Shown here: piece by piece, positions 27,242-35,903 of the stretch
How the letters are laid out: each line of letters begins with the position of its first letter
How positions within the stretch are numbered: the first letter of the stretch is position 1
DNA from: CAYQMF01 sp964418595
Lineage (GTDB): Bacteria > Planctomycetota > UBA1135 > UBA2386
Direction of reading: 5' to 3'
DNA: 64,000 nt
Assembly: GCA_964418595.1 (NCBI GenBank)
Contig: CAYQMF010000019.1
Coordinates: 1-64,000, forward strand
Made by a program: the position numbers and the translations under genes
Notes under the pieces: generated by a model
What the model saw: the letters and a program-made list of their open reading frames with translations, nothing else
The model's database searches: none
Told to the model about the DNA's origin: nothing

Positions 27242-30196
27242 TCACCGCTTCCACTCGCCACGCAAGCGTTGCGCGTCGGCCGCGACGTCCGAGTCCGGCG
27301 CGAGCTTCTCGCACTCGTCGAGGGCACGGAACGCGTTCTCGAAGTCGACCTGCTGCCGATGCAGGTGCGCGAGCTTCAACCAGATCCTGGCGCGCGCCTC
27401 GCGCACCTCCGGTGCGTCGTCGCCCGGGGCACCGCCGTCCTTGTCCAGCCAGGCGCGATCGAGGGAGGTGGGCACCGCGAGCGCGACCCGGTATTCCCGG
27501 ATCGCTTCCCCCGGGCGCGTCGTGGCGACGTACGCATCGCCCAGACGCACGTGCAGGTCCTGCATGAACGGATCGATCTGCAGCGCCTCCTCCAGGAATC
27601 TGATCTCGAGCGTCCGTTCGCCTTGCTTCGCATGGAACGCGGCGAGGTCGAGGCGCGGCTGGAACGCACGCCCGGTGAGCGCGCAGTACCCGGCCAGCTC
27701 CGCCATCGCGTCCACCTCCCGCCCGAGCTTGCGCAGGACGCGCGCCACGCGCAGCGACGGCGCAACCGCTTGCTCCGTGCAGCGCGGCCAGCAGCGCTTG
27801 GCGAACTGGTATTGGGCGATGGCCCCTTCCGGGTCGTCGGCCGCCTCGAGCAGCTCCGCGTAGCGGATCCGCGAGTCGAAGTCGTCCGCCCCCGCCGCGA
27901 AGCCCCTGGCGAAGGTCTGCGCCGCCTCCTCCTTTGCGCCCCGCCGGCGCATCAGCTCGGCGTGCAGGAGCAGGGCCGGGCCGTGATCGGGCTGGTCCAA
28001 CAGCGCCAGCCGCACGTAGCGCGCGGCGTCCGCGTCGGCACCGCGCGCGGCGTAGCCCCAGCCGATCTGGACGAGTTCCTGCCGGCTCGCCTGCCCCACG
28101 CCGGCGCGGGCGACGAGGCTCTGCAACCGCTCGTCGGTCACCGACGGCACCAGCTTCAACTGCGCGAGCCGCGTGTCGAAGCACCACTGCTTGAACTCGC
28201 GATCGAAGCGCTCGCTCGGTGCTCCGTACACCTGCTTGAAGATCTCCTCCTGCGGCATGTCGTCGCCGTAGAGCTTCAGCACCTCGACCACCTTCGCGAA
28301 GCCGAGCTTCTCGGTGAGGAAGTCGACGATGAGCCCGCCCTGGTAGTAGCCGAACAGGATGTCCGGGCCACGGAACGCGCGGTTGAGGTCGCGCACCGGA
28401 TAGATCCGGTCGCCATGCCAGTAGTCGTACAGCTGGCGATCCATGCCGCGCTCCCAGGTGCGGTTCCGGCTGCTCTCCTCGTGAACGGAGAAGCCCTCCG
28501 TCAGCCAGCGTGGCACGCGGTGCTTGCTCAGCGCGAGCGTCAGCACGTGCGCGTACTCGTGCCAGACCGTCGCCGACCACATGAAGTCCTGGCGTCGCAC
28601 GTCGCGATCGCCCGGCGACACCAGCGTGACGAAGCTGCCGAAGCACGCGCCGAGCGCGGTGAATCCCCGGAACCCGATCGTGCGCACCGAGAAGTCCGCC
28701 CAGTCGTGCAGGGTCTCGACGCGCACGGTCCCGCTGGGCGTGTAGCTGTACTTCAGGCCGAGCTGGTCCATCGCCTCGAGATGCAAGGGCACCAGGTACT
28801 CGCTGAGCACGCCGTGGTCGTCGGCGTGGAAGAAGAAGCGGAACCCGCCCTTCTCCACCATCCGGTACTCCCTCTCGATCAGCGTCTGGATGGCGAGCGC
28901 GTTGTGGCGCCACGGGTTGACGTAGCCGGGCTGCAGCTCGCGGGCGCGCTCGAGGTGCACGCGCGCGTCCTGGCCGCGTCCGGCGTACACCAGGGCCTTG
29001 CCCAGGCCGTCGAGGGCGGCGATCGAGTCCGGCTCGGCGCCGAGCGCTCGCTCGTACAGCGGGATCGAGTCGGCGAAGCGGTACAGCGCCACGAGATGGT
29101 CACCGATGATCCGGTCGACGTCGGCGAACGCGCCGTCGATCGCCGCGAGGCGTGCGCGCAGGTCCTTCTCCTCCGCGGCCTTGCCCATCAGCAGCGCGGC
29201 CGCGGTGCGATGCGCCAGCGTCGGCTTGTCGTTGGGGTTGATCGCCAGCGCCCGCTCGAGCACTGCCGCGCCGTCCTCGAAGCGGCGATCGTCGAGGAGC
29301 AGGATGGCCTGCTCCGTGAGCGCCGGCACGCTGTGTGGATTGAGCGCGAGGGCCCGGCGCAGGTAGTCCTCCGTGCGCGACGGGTCGAGCTGGAAGTTGG
29401 CGCGGCGGATCCGGTACAGCGCGACGAGTGCGTCCTCGCGCTCGCCGTTCTGATCGAGGACCTTCTTGAGGTCGGTCTCGCCGCTGCGGAACCCCGACGA
29501 CTCGCGGTACACCTCGAACTTGAGCTGGCCGAGGAAGGTCAGCGCCTCCGGTCGCTCCGGCGCGGCGCGCATCGCCGCCACGAACAGCTCGCTGGCGGTC
29601 TCGACGTTGGCGCGCCCGCCCACCTGCACGTGGCACTGGCCGAGGAAGGCGAGGTCGCGCCCGGCCGTCGGCCGCTGCGCGCTGCCCGCGGTCAGGGCGG
29701 CGCCGAACGCGGCTGCGGCGTCGGCGTGCTTTCCCTGTGCGCGCAACGAGACACCGAGTGCGTGCCGCACCTCCATGTCGGTCGGGTCGGCGGCGAGGAC
29801 GGCCTCGAGCTCGCGCTGCGCGTCGGCATTCCGACCGCGCCTTGCGTGGGCGCGCGCCCGCAGGACCCGCGCCACTCGCTCGTTGCGCCCCACCTCGTCC
29901 ATCCCGTCCAGCGCGGCGATCACCGCGTCGTAGCGCCCCTGCATGAGGTCCATCTCGGCGAGACCCGTGCGGCAGCGGCGCAGGGTCGGCGGGCGCGGCC
30001 GATCGGGCTCCGCTTCCTCTTCGGCGGCCTGCAGGATCTCCTCGAAGGTGGCGCGCGCGCGCGCGAGCTGCCCCTTGAGGAGGGCTGCCTCCGCAGCACG
30101 CAGATCGGCAGCATAGGCGTCGTCTTGCGCCGCGGGTGCGGCGGCGACGGCGATCGCCAGGAGCATCGCCGCCATCGGGTGGGGTCGCATCGTCAT
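27242..30196 (-). CDS. Exported TPR protein with gluzincin peptidase-like domain
   Basis: 984 residues from the ATG at 30194-30196, followed by signal MAAMLLAIAVAAAPAAQ. Tetratricopeptide repeats span about 20-420 (for example AAVLERALAINPNDKP, PLYERALGAEPDS). A metallopeptidase-like domain then carries H546-E547-Y-A-H550 (VWHEYAHVL) and a downstream glutamate in WLTEGFSVHEE, the gluzincin HExxH...E arrangement of peptidase MA-like families. More TPR-like helices follow to the C-terminus. It probably acts in the periplasm on protein or cell-envelope substrates. Ninety-one bases separate it from the dnaA-like gene downstream, so co-transcription is possible but unproven. Confidence 0.85.
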   Translation of the reverse strand: MTMRPHPMAAMLLAIAVAAAPAAQDDAYAADLRAAEAALLKGQLARARATFEEILQAAEEEAEPDRPRPPTLRRCRTGLAEMDLMQGRYDAVIAALDGMDEVGRNERVARVLRARAHARRGRNADAQRELEAVLAADPTDMEVRHALGVSLRAQGKHADAAAAFGAALTAGSAQRPTAGRDLAFLGQCHVQVGGRANVETASELFVAAMRAAPERPEALTFLGQLKFEVYRESSGFRSGETDLKKVLDQNGEREDALVALYRIRRANFQLDPSRTEDYLRRALALNPHSVPALTEQAILLLDDRRFEDGAAVLERALAINPNDKPTLAHRTAAALLMGKAAEEKDLRARLAAIDGAFADVDRIIGDHLVALYRFADSIPLYERALGAEPDSIAALDGLGKALVYAGRGQDARVHLERARELQPGYVNPWRHNALAIQTLIEREYRMVEKGGFRFFFHADDHGVLSEYLVPLHLEAMDQLGLKYSYTPSGTVRVETLHDWADFSVRTIGFRGFTALGACFGSFVTLVSPGDRDVRRQDFMWSATVWHEYAHVLTLALSKHRVPRWLTEGFSVHEESSRNRTWERGMDRQLYDYWHGDRIYPVRDLNRAFRGPDILFGYYQGGLIVDFLTEKLGFAKVVEVLKLYGDDMPQEEIFKQVYGAPSERFDREFKQWCFDTRLAQLKLVPSVTDERLQSLVARAGVGQASRQELVQIGWGYAARGADADAARYVRLALLDQPDHGPALLLHAELMRRRGAKEEAAQTFARGFAAGADDFDSRIRYAELLEAADDPEGAIAQYQFAKRCWPRCTEQAVAPSLRVARVLRKLGREVDAMAELAGYCALTGRAFQPRLDLAAFHAKQGERTLEIRFLEEALQIDPFMQDLHVRLGDAYVATTRPGEAIREYRVALAVPTSLDRAWLDKDGGAPGDDAPEVREARARIWLKLAHLHRQQVDFENAFRALDECEKLAPDSDVAADAQRLRGEWKR

Positions 30197-30289
30197 GAGC
30201 TTTCGGCAATCTACGTGACCCGTCCGGATTGGGCGAACCCCAGTCCGCGCGGAACGGTCGGGCGTTGGGCGTAGCATCGCGGCCTGCCC

Positions 30290-30970
30290 ATGGCCGATCC
30301 CACCGCCGCGAAGCTCGAGATCCTGCACCTCGATGACGACCTCGTCGTGGTCGGCAAGCCGAGCGGGATGCTGGTGCATCGGGCCGCCAACGACACCGAC
30401 TCCCCGGTGCTCCTGCAGACCCTGAAGGCGCAGGTCGGCCGATGGCTGTACCCCGTGCAGCGTCTCGACCGCGCCACGAGCGGCGCGATCGCCTTCGCGT
30501 TCTCGGCCGACGCCGCCGCCGCGTTGCAGCGGGCGCTCGCCGCCCCGGGCAGCCGCAAGGACTACCTCGCCCTCGTGCGCGGCCGCCCCCCCGCGACGTG
30601 GCAGTGCACGCAACCGCTGGCGGACGAGCGCGGCATCCTGCGCGCGGCGCACACCGATTGCCGGACGCTCGCAAGTTGGCGACACGTTGCGCTCGTCCGC
30701 GCGCGCATCTTCTCCGGGCGCGCCAACCAGATCCGCCGGCATCTCGCCGACCTCGGCCACCCCGTGGTCGGTGACACGACCTTCGGCCGCGCCAGCGTCA
30801 ACCGGCTGTTCGCCGCCCGCTTTGGCTTGCGACGCCTGTTCCTCCACGCGATGCGCCTCTGCTTCGACCACCCCATCGACGGACGCCGCCTGAACGTGCG
30901 GGACCGCCTGCCGCCCGACCTCACGGCCATGCTGCGCGCCCTCGGCGCCGACCGCAGCCCCAGGAGGTAG
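30290..30970 (+). CDS. truC: tRNA pseudouridine(65) synthase-like protein
   Basis: 226 residues of the RluA-type pseudouridine synthase family. Motif I/II VQRLDRATSG holds the catalytic aspartate D60. VVVGKPSGMLVHRAAND, QTLKAQVG, GRANQIRRHLADLGHPVVGDTTFG and FGLRRLFLHAMRL closely follow the TruC order and spacing, including the absence of an S4 domain. TruC modifies U65 in certain tRNAs. The RluA paralogues are the alternative, so the symbol is probable rather than certain. The 93-base gap to the divergent TPR-peptidase gene holds both promoters. Confidence 0.8.
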   Translation: MADPTAAKLEILHLDDDLVVVGKPSGMLVHRAANDTDSPVLLQTLKAQVGRWLYPVQRLDRATSGAIAFAFSADAAAALQRALAAPGSRKDYLALVRGRPPATWQCTQPLADERGILRAAHTDCRTLASWRHVALVRARIFSGRANQIRRHLADLGHPVVGDTTFGRASVNRLFAARFGLRRLFLHAMRLCFDHPIDGRRLNVRDRLPPDLTAMLRALGADRSPRR

Positions 30971-31147
30971 CACCGCACTCGCCGGGCCGTGCGACGCGGG
31001 GTCCGTCGCGAGAAGCCCACGCCAACGGCCTTGGTTGCGACGTCTTCCCGGCAGTTGCGCGGGAAATCCCGAGTCCCTTCCTGAGACCAGCGGCCAGATC
31101 TGCGCAAGCGCCGGAACGAGTCTGTCGATGAGCGAGGCGTGGAAACC

Positions 31148-31582
31148 ATGCGAAAACCGATGGACCCGGAGGCCGGCAGCTCGCTGGTCGAGCTCCTGCT
31201 CGTCTCCGCGGTCGTGCTGGTGATGCTCGCGGGCATCCTCACCGGGGTCGTGTTCCACCAACGGCAACGGCAGGCGAACCTCGAGCGCCAGCTCGCGACC
31301 GCCGCCTGCCGGAACACGCTCGAGGAACTGCGCGCCATCGACATCGCGCTCCTGCCGGGGATGCACGGCCGGGGCTTCGACGTTCCCGGCCAGAACGGGG
31401 CGCCGGGTGGCCTGACCCCGATCGCGGGCGATCCCGATGGACTGCCTGGCTCCATCTCCGTCGTGTCCGCCATCGCGTTCGGCGGCGCCACGCTCTTCCA
31501 GGTGACGACCCGCGTCGATTGGCAGGGCGCAGGTCCCGGCAGCGCCGTACAGTTCGATGCGCTCGTGGGGCAACGGCGGTGA
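31148..31582 (+). CDS. Type IV pilin-like / pseudopilin protein
   Basis: 144 residues with a class III (prepilin) signal: positively charged leader MRKPMDPEAG, cleavage after G, then SSLVELLLVSAVVLVML with glutamate at +5. Serine at +1 replaces the usual phenylalanine or methionine. The ATG at 31148 is preferred; a GTG nine bases upstream is possible. The rest looks like a small beta-rich pilin head. It is the first gene of an operon with two more pilin-related proteins, and its stop overlaps the next start (GTGA). It probably forms part of a type IV pilus or type II secretion pseudopilus tip. Confidence 0.8.
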   Translation: MRKPMDPEAGSSLVELLLVSAVVLVMLAGILTGVVFHQRQRQANLERQLATAACRNTLEELRAIDIALLPGMHGRGFDVPGQNGAPGGLTPIAGDPDGLPGSISVVSAIAFGGATLFQVTTRVDWQGAGPGSAVQFDALVGQRR

Positions 31583-32196
31583 AACGGCAAGGCGGCTTCA
31601 CACTCGTCGAGCTGATGCTCGTCCTCGCCCTGCTCGGGCCGATCTTCGGGCTCATCGTCACGAGCGCCACGCTCGCCACGCGCACGATGAACGCCAACGA
31701 CACCGCGGCGTCGACGGGCGAAGGGCTGCACCGCACGATCCAGCGCCTCACCCACTTCATGCGGCCCTGCGTTCTGTCGACCTACCTGGTCGAGGCCACG
31801 CAGGCCGACGTCGACGCTGCCCGGGCCACGAGCGTCGGCGAGTGGATCCCACCCGTCGACGGCGAGGCCCGCACGGCGATCCGGTTCCGTTCCGCGCGCG
31901 GCGAGTTGAGCATGAACGCCAAGTTCCTGACCTCGGACCGCACGATCCGCTTCGTGCTCGACTCGACCGAGCGCGCGAACGGTGTCGACGACGACGACGA
32001 CGGCTTCGTCGACGAGGGGCGGATCGAACTCGACTACGACGGCGTGCGCGCCGACATGGTGATCCACGCCGAACTGTGCACGTTCACGCTGGTCGGCCGG
32101 CAGCTCACGATCGACCTCGCCGCCGTCGGCCGCTCGCGTGATTCATCGGTCATGCGGTCGAGGACCCGTCAGGTTCTCGAGCTGCGCAACAACTAG
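31579..32196 (+). CDS. PilW/GspJ-like prepilin with Asp-rich loop
   Basis: 205 residues from a GTG overlapping the previous stop. The leader KRQGG is followed by FTLVELMLVLALL, a canonical prepilin peptidase site (G/F, E at +5). The body resembles minor pilins of the PilW/GspJ type (membrane helix, TLATRTMNAND, then beta strands). Residues 137-146 form an Asp-rich DDDDDGFVDE loop of the calcium-binding D-x-D-x-D-G type, also present in the next gene. No cysteine pair or other known adhesin domain was seen. Confidence 0.8.
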   Translation: MKRQGGFTLVELMLVLALLGPIFGLIVTSATLATRTMNANDTAASTGEGLHRTIQRLTHFMRPCVLSTYLVEATQADVDAARATSVGEWIPPVDGEARTAIRFRSARGELSMNAKFLTSDRTIRFVLDSTERANGVDDDDDGFVDEGRIELDYDGVRADMVIHAELCTFTLVGRQLTIDLAAVGRSRDSSVMRSRTRQVLELRNN

Positions 32197-32206
32197 GAGG
32201 AGCACC

Positions 32207-33295
32207 ATGCGGACGACACTCGAGCCCAACGAGTTCCACAACCACGACCCGTCCGAACGGGGCGGCGTCATCCTGGCAGTCCTGACCATCCTCATGCCGC
32301 TCGTGCTCATCATGAGCGCGATGCTCACGACGATGACGGCGCGAACGACACGGCTCGACCGGGACGTGACCGATGAGCGCGCTCTGCTGGCGGCCGAATC
32401 GGGCGTCGACCAGGCGATCTTCGAGTCGCGCCGTGGCAACCTCTTCCACGGCGTCGACGTGCGCGGCACGGTCGGCAACGTTTCGTTCGTGGTGACTCCC
32501 ACGTACCTCGGCAACGACCTCGCCGACAACGACGACGACGGACTCACCGACGAGCCCGACGAGGATGTGTTCCAGGTGGTCAGCGTCGGTACCTGCAACG
32601 GGGTGACCCGGCGCATTGCGTCCTACATCGGGAAGTCCTCGTTCATGCCGGTGCTGAGTGCGGCGATGCACGCAGCCAACCCGCTGATGACCATCACGCT
32701 GGGCGGCACCCCCTGGATCGACGGCCGCAACCACGATCTCAACGGAGCGCTGGTCGGCTGGGGCGACACCTACGGAATCGGCGCGTTGGCGCCGGCGACC
32801 ACTGCAGACGTGCTGGCGCAGCTCTCGGCCGGCGAAGGAGCGCGCGTGAACGGACTCGGCGGCCCGCCGAGCGTCGGACCCGCGGCCCCGGTCGACCTCG
32901 TGTCACTGGTCAACAACGCGCGCAACGCTGCCACGTTCTCGCTGACGAGCAACCGCTACACGCGGCTGGATCCGGGCCCGGCGATCTACTACCGGGACGG
33001 CGACCTGGCGCTCGCTGGCAACATCGAAGGCTCCGGCCTGCTGGTGGTGACCGGCAACCTGCGCATCTCCGGTCGAGTGAGCTTCAAAGGCGTGATCGTC
33101 GTGCTCGGCGACATGGACAACTCGGCAGGCACCATGGAGATCCTCGGCGGTCTGCTGTTGTCGACGACTTCGTCGGGGTTCACCATGCGTGGCACGGCGG
33201 ACATCAGGTACTCGACGGCTGCGATCGACCTCGCCAACCGAGCGGCGGGCAAGTACGTCGCCTTCAACGGTTGGCAGGAACTGTCCCGGCGCTGA
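32207..33295 (+). CDS. PilX-like pilus assembly protein with calcium-binding-like loop
   Basis: 362 residues, ATG at 32207 with AGGAGG ending 6 bases upstream. The N-terminal region has SERGGVILAVLTILMPLVLIM, the PilX/GspK-type membrane helix without a clear type III cleavage site, and DERALLAAESGVDQAI typical of PilX. An Asp-rich loop (DNDDDGLTDEPDED, about 107-120) repeats the motif of the preceding gene. The C-terminal third (GLLVVTGNLRISG, VIVVLGDMDN, ILGGLLLSTTSS) has short glycine-rich repeats suggesting a beta-helix. It probably caps or assembles the pseudopilus encoded by this operon. Confidence 0.75.
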   Translation: MRTTLEPNEFHNHDPSERGGVILAVLTILMPLVLIMSAMLTTMTARTTRLDRDVTDERALLAAESGVDQAIFESRRGNLFHGVDVRGTVGNVSFVVTPTYLGNDLADNDDDGLTDEPDEDVFQVVSVGTCNGVTRRIASYIGKSSFMPVLSAAMHAANPLMTITLGGTPWIDGRNHDLNGALVGWGDTYGIGALAPATTADVLAQLSAGEGARVNGLGGPPSVGPAAPVDLVSLVNNARNAATFSLTSNRYTRLDPGPAIYYRDGDLALAGNIEGSGLLVVTGNLRISGRVSFKGVIVVLGDMDNSAGTMEILGGLLLSTTSSGFTMRGTADIRYSTAAIDLANRAAGKYVAFNGWQELSRR

Positions 33296-33299
33296 GCCC

Positions 33300-34442
33300 A
33301 TGAGGGGCAAGCGAATCGTGTGGGCCAGTCTCGCCGCTGCGCTCGGCCTGGGCGCGTTTGCGGCGTCTGGCTGCGGCCGGCGGCAACCAGCCATCGCCGC
33401 GCCGGCCGTGGTCGATGCGCCCGGAGCCGAACTGGAGCGTGCGCTCGACCGCCTCCAGCGGGCCTGGGCACCCGCTGCCCAGGCCGAGGAGATCGCCAGT
33501 CTGCGCGAGCGCGGCGCGGCGCTGCGCGCGCCCCTGGCGAGGATCCTGGCCGATCCGGGGCACCGACGCTTTCCTGCCGCGGCGATGCTCGCCAGTGCGC
33601 TCGGGTTGACCGATCTGCGGGATGCGCTCGTCGAGGGTGTCGACCGCGGTCCGGCGGTGGTGGTCGCCCCGGCGCTGACCGCCGCCGACGAGCTCGCGCC
33701 GTTCCAGCAGCACGACCTCGCCGACCTCCTCGTCGATGGCACGCATGCGCAACGGATCGCGGTGCTCGACCTCTGCCGCGACCGTGCCGCCCGCCCGCTG
33801 CGCGCCATCGAGGACCTCCTGCTCGTCGACGACGCCGCCGTGGTGCGTTCCGCGCTGGCAGCCCTCCCGGCAGAGTTGTCCGAGAACGCATTGCAACGGT
33901 GCATCGCCCTCGCTGGGAACGACGATGACCTCGGTGTCGCCGCACTCGACGCGATTGCCTCCCGCAGGCTGCCGCGCGACCTCGGCGAGCGGGCCCTCGA
34001 GCAAGCCTTCGCCTGGCCGGTGCCCGTGCAGATCGCGGTGCTCGGCGCGGTGGCCAAGGGCACGGCCGGGGACGACCGCATGCTCTGGACGCTCGCGCGC
34101 AGCGGCGATGACGCCGTACGCACGCGCGCGCTCGAACTCCTCGACGCGAGGGAATGCACCGACGGCGCGGCGCTGCGCACGGTCATGAATGGCCTGTCTC
34201 CGGATGCCACCTACTGGGTCGCGCGCTCCCTCATGCGTGCGAAGGATCCAGCCGGACTGCGGCTCCTGATCGGGCTCGCCGACGAGTCCGCTGCGCCGAC
34301 CGGTTGGGCGCAGTCGGCGGCGCGCGTGTTGCTCGCCGACGTGTCGGGCATCCCGGCTGCCAACGGGCCGGACGCGTGGCGTCGCTGGGCCGGCACGGTG
34401 CCCGCCGACCACACGTTCGTGTTGCCCGATCCGTCTCGCTGA
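33300..34442 (+). CDS. Lipoprotein with HEAT-like repeats
   Basis: 380 residues. MRGKRIVWASLAAALGLGAF leads to a lipobox AASGC with Cys25 as the probable lipidated residue. The remainder is alpha-helical and alanine/leucine-rich with repeating pairs of helices (LPAELSENALQRCIALAGNDD, AVLGAVAKGTAGDDRML), typical of HEAT/armadillo scaffolds. Only 4 bases separate it from the PilX-like gene, so it belongs to the same transcript and probably serves as an envelope-anchored partner of the pilus or secretion apparatus. No catalytic motif was seen. Confidence 0.72.
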   Translation: MRGKRIVWASLAAALGLGAFAASGCGRRQPAIAAPAVVDAPGAELERALDRLQRAWAPAAQAEEIASLRERGAALRAPLARILADPGHRRFPAAAMLASALGLTDLRDALVEGVDRGPAVVVAPALTAADELAPFQQHDLADLLVDGTHAQRIAVLDLCRDRAARPLRAIEDLLLVDDAAVVRSALAALPAELSENALQRCIALAGNDDDLGVAALDAIASRRLPRDLGERALEQAFAWPVPVQIAVLGAVAKGTAGDDRMLWTLARSGDDAVRTRALELLDARECTDGAALRTVMNGLSPDATYWVARSLMRAKDPAGLRLLIGLADESAAPTGWAQSAARVLLADVSGIPAANGPDAWRRWAGTVPADHTFVLPDPSR

Positions 34443-34793
34443 ACGCGCGCCCCGGCGCCGCTCGGCGTCGTGACGTTCGACTCGCACTGCTTTCCGGAAC
34501 GGGCTACGACATGGAGGCGCCGAGGGCGAACAGGGCAGGGGCTCGGCGAAGCCCGAGCCCGAACACGCCGACGGACGTACACCAGCGCTTCCTCCTCCGT
34601 GAGTCCGCGCGTCATGGTCGGCTCGCTGAACCAGCGCCACCGGAATCACGCTGCGCGGGAGCCACGGCCGGTGGATCCACTGGACCACCGCCGGACCGGC
34701 AAACCGGCAACGGATCCCGCGGCGTTCTTCGCGCGCTGGACCTTCGAGTGGATGGACTCGCTGCTGGCGTTGGTGGGTTCGCAGCGCCTTCGC
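34443..34793. other. Convergent intergenic region, no gene seen
   Basis: The 351 bases between the lipoprotein stop and the stop of the leftward response-regulator gene carry no recognisable gene. Frames here have shadow-like composition. No strong terminator hairpin with a T-tract is visible. A decayed gene cannot be excluded. Confidence 0.35.
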
Positions 34794-35903
34794 CTAGTCG
34801 CCCCGAACGACCACGATCGTCCAGTCGTCCCGCATCGGCCGCTGGCCCACGAACCCGCCCAACGCAGCGGCGACTCCACCGATCGGATCGTCACCGAGGA
34901 TGCCCGCGAGCGTGCGCTCGCGGCCGAACAGTTCGCCCGCGGCGTCGGCAGCCTCCTCCACGCCGTCCGTCCACAGCACGAGCCGATCGTCGTGCGCGTC
35001 GTACTGGCACGTCGCAACCTCGACGTCCGTGTCGGGGAACGCCGGCGTCAGCAGCGGGCAGGTCGCTTCCAGGGGAACAGCCCGCCCGTCCCGCAGCACC
35101 GCTCCGTACGGGTGTCCCGCGCTGCAGTAGGAGAGTTCGTCACGCGCCATGTCGATCCGTGCCGCGAGGAGCGTGACGAACGAACCCTCGTCCATCCCGC
35201 GCAGGCCATCGCGCACGCGGGTGACGACCGCGGCCGGTGCATACCCATCGACGTGTGCCGCGTGGAACGCCGCCTTGACGAATCCGGTGAGCATCGCGGC
35301 GGCCACGCCGTGCCCGGCGACGTCGGCCACGAGGACGGCGAGCTGGGCGTCGCCGGTGTCGGCCCAGTCGTAGAAGTCGCCACCGAGGCTGTCGCAGGGC
35401 TCGTACCGACCACGCAGATCGAACGGTCCGATGCGTGCCCTGGTCCCCGGGAGCATGCGCTGCTGGAACGCGCGCGCCTGGCGCAGCTCCTCCTCCAGGC
35501 GCGCGGTGTAGCGCGTGTTCTCCTCGCGCAGCCGCCGGCGCTCACGCCACCGCTCGACCAGCGTCAGCAGCAGCTCGCGGTCGAAAGGCTTCTGCAGGAA
35601 GAAGAACGCCTCCTCGCGCAGCGAGCGCGACAGCTTGCCGTCGAGCTCCGTGAGGCTGCCGGTCATCAGCACCACGTCGAGCCCGGGGACCAGCCGCCGG
35701 AGCCGATGCATCAGCTCGAAACCGTCCGAGGCCGGCAGGCGCACGTCGAGGATCGCCAGCTCCGGCGCGAACTCCACCGCCCCCGCCAGCGCCGTGGCTG
35801 CGTCGGCGAAGCCCTGCACGTCCGCGCTGCGCTCGAGCAGGCGGCGCACCGCGTGCAGCATGCCGGGGTCGTCGTCGACGACGAGGATCCGCGGCCGCGT
35901 CAT
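34794..35903 (-). CDS. Receiver-PP2C (SpoIIE/RsbU-type) phosphatase
   Basis: 369 residues. The receiver domain (1-120) has the acidic pocket VVDDDPG, phospho-acceptor D53 (LAILDVRLP) and K105 (LQKPFD). A coiled linker (115-150) leads to a SpoIIE-type PP2C domain with CDSLGGDFYDW, VADVAGHGVAAAM and DDRLVLWTDGVEEA, holding the metal-binding aspartates. Such proteins dephosphorylate anti-sigma-factor antagonists or other phospho-Ser/Thr proteins when the receiver is phosphorylated. The ATG overlaps the stop of the histidine kinase gene (ATGA), so kinase and phosphatase form a cognate pair. Confidence 0.92.
   Translation of the reverse strand: MTRPRILVVDDDPGMLHAVRRLLERSADVQGFADAATALAGAVEFAPELAILDVRLPASDGFELMHRLRRLVPGLDVVLMTGSLTELDGKLSRSLREEAFFFLQKPFDRELLLTLVERWRERRRLREENTRYTARLEEELRQARAFQQRMLPGTRARIGPFDLRGRYEPCDSLGGDFYDWADTGDAQLAVLVADVAGHGVAAAMLTGFVKAAFHAAHVDGYAPAAVVTRVRDGLRGMDEGSFVTLLAARIDMARDELSYCSAGHPYGAVLRDGRAVPLEATCPLLTPAFPDTDVEVATCQYDAHDDRLVLWTDGVEEAADAAGELFGRERTLAGILGDDPIGGVAAALGGFVGQRPMRDDWTIVVVRGD

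Noticed and set aside
28500..28540. Sigma-54-like TGGCACG element
   Set aside because: The spacing to TTGC is too long by two bases and it lies inside the coding part of the TPR-peptidase gene.
34443..34793. Possible gene in the gap after the lipoprotein, based on a hydrophobic stretch (FFARWTFEWMDSLLALVG)
   Set aside because: The frame runs on into the antisense of the PP2C gene with shadow-like composition, and no start with ribosome-binding site was seen.
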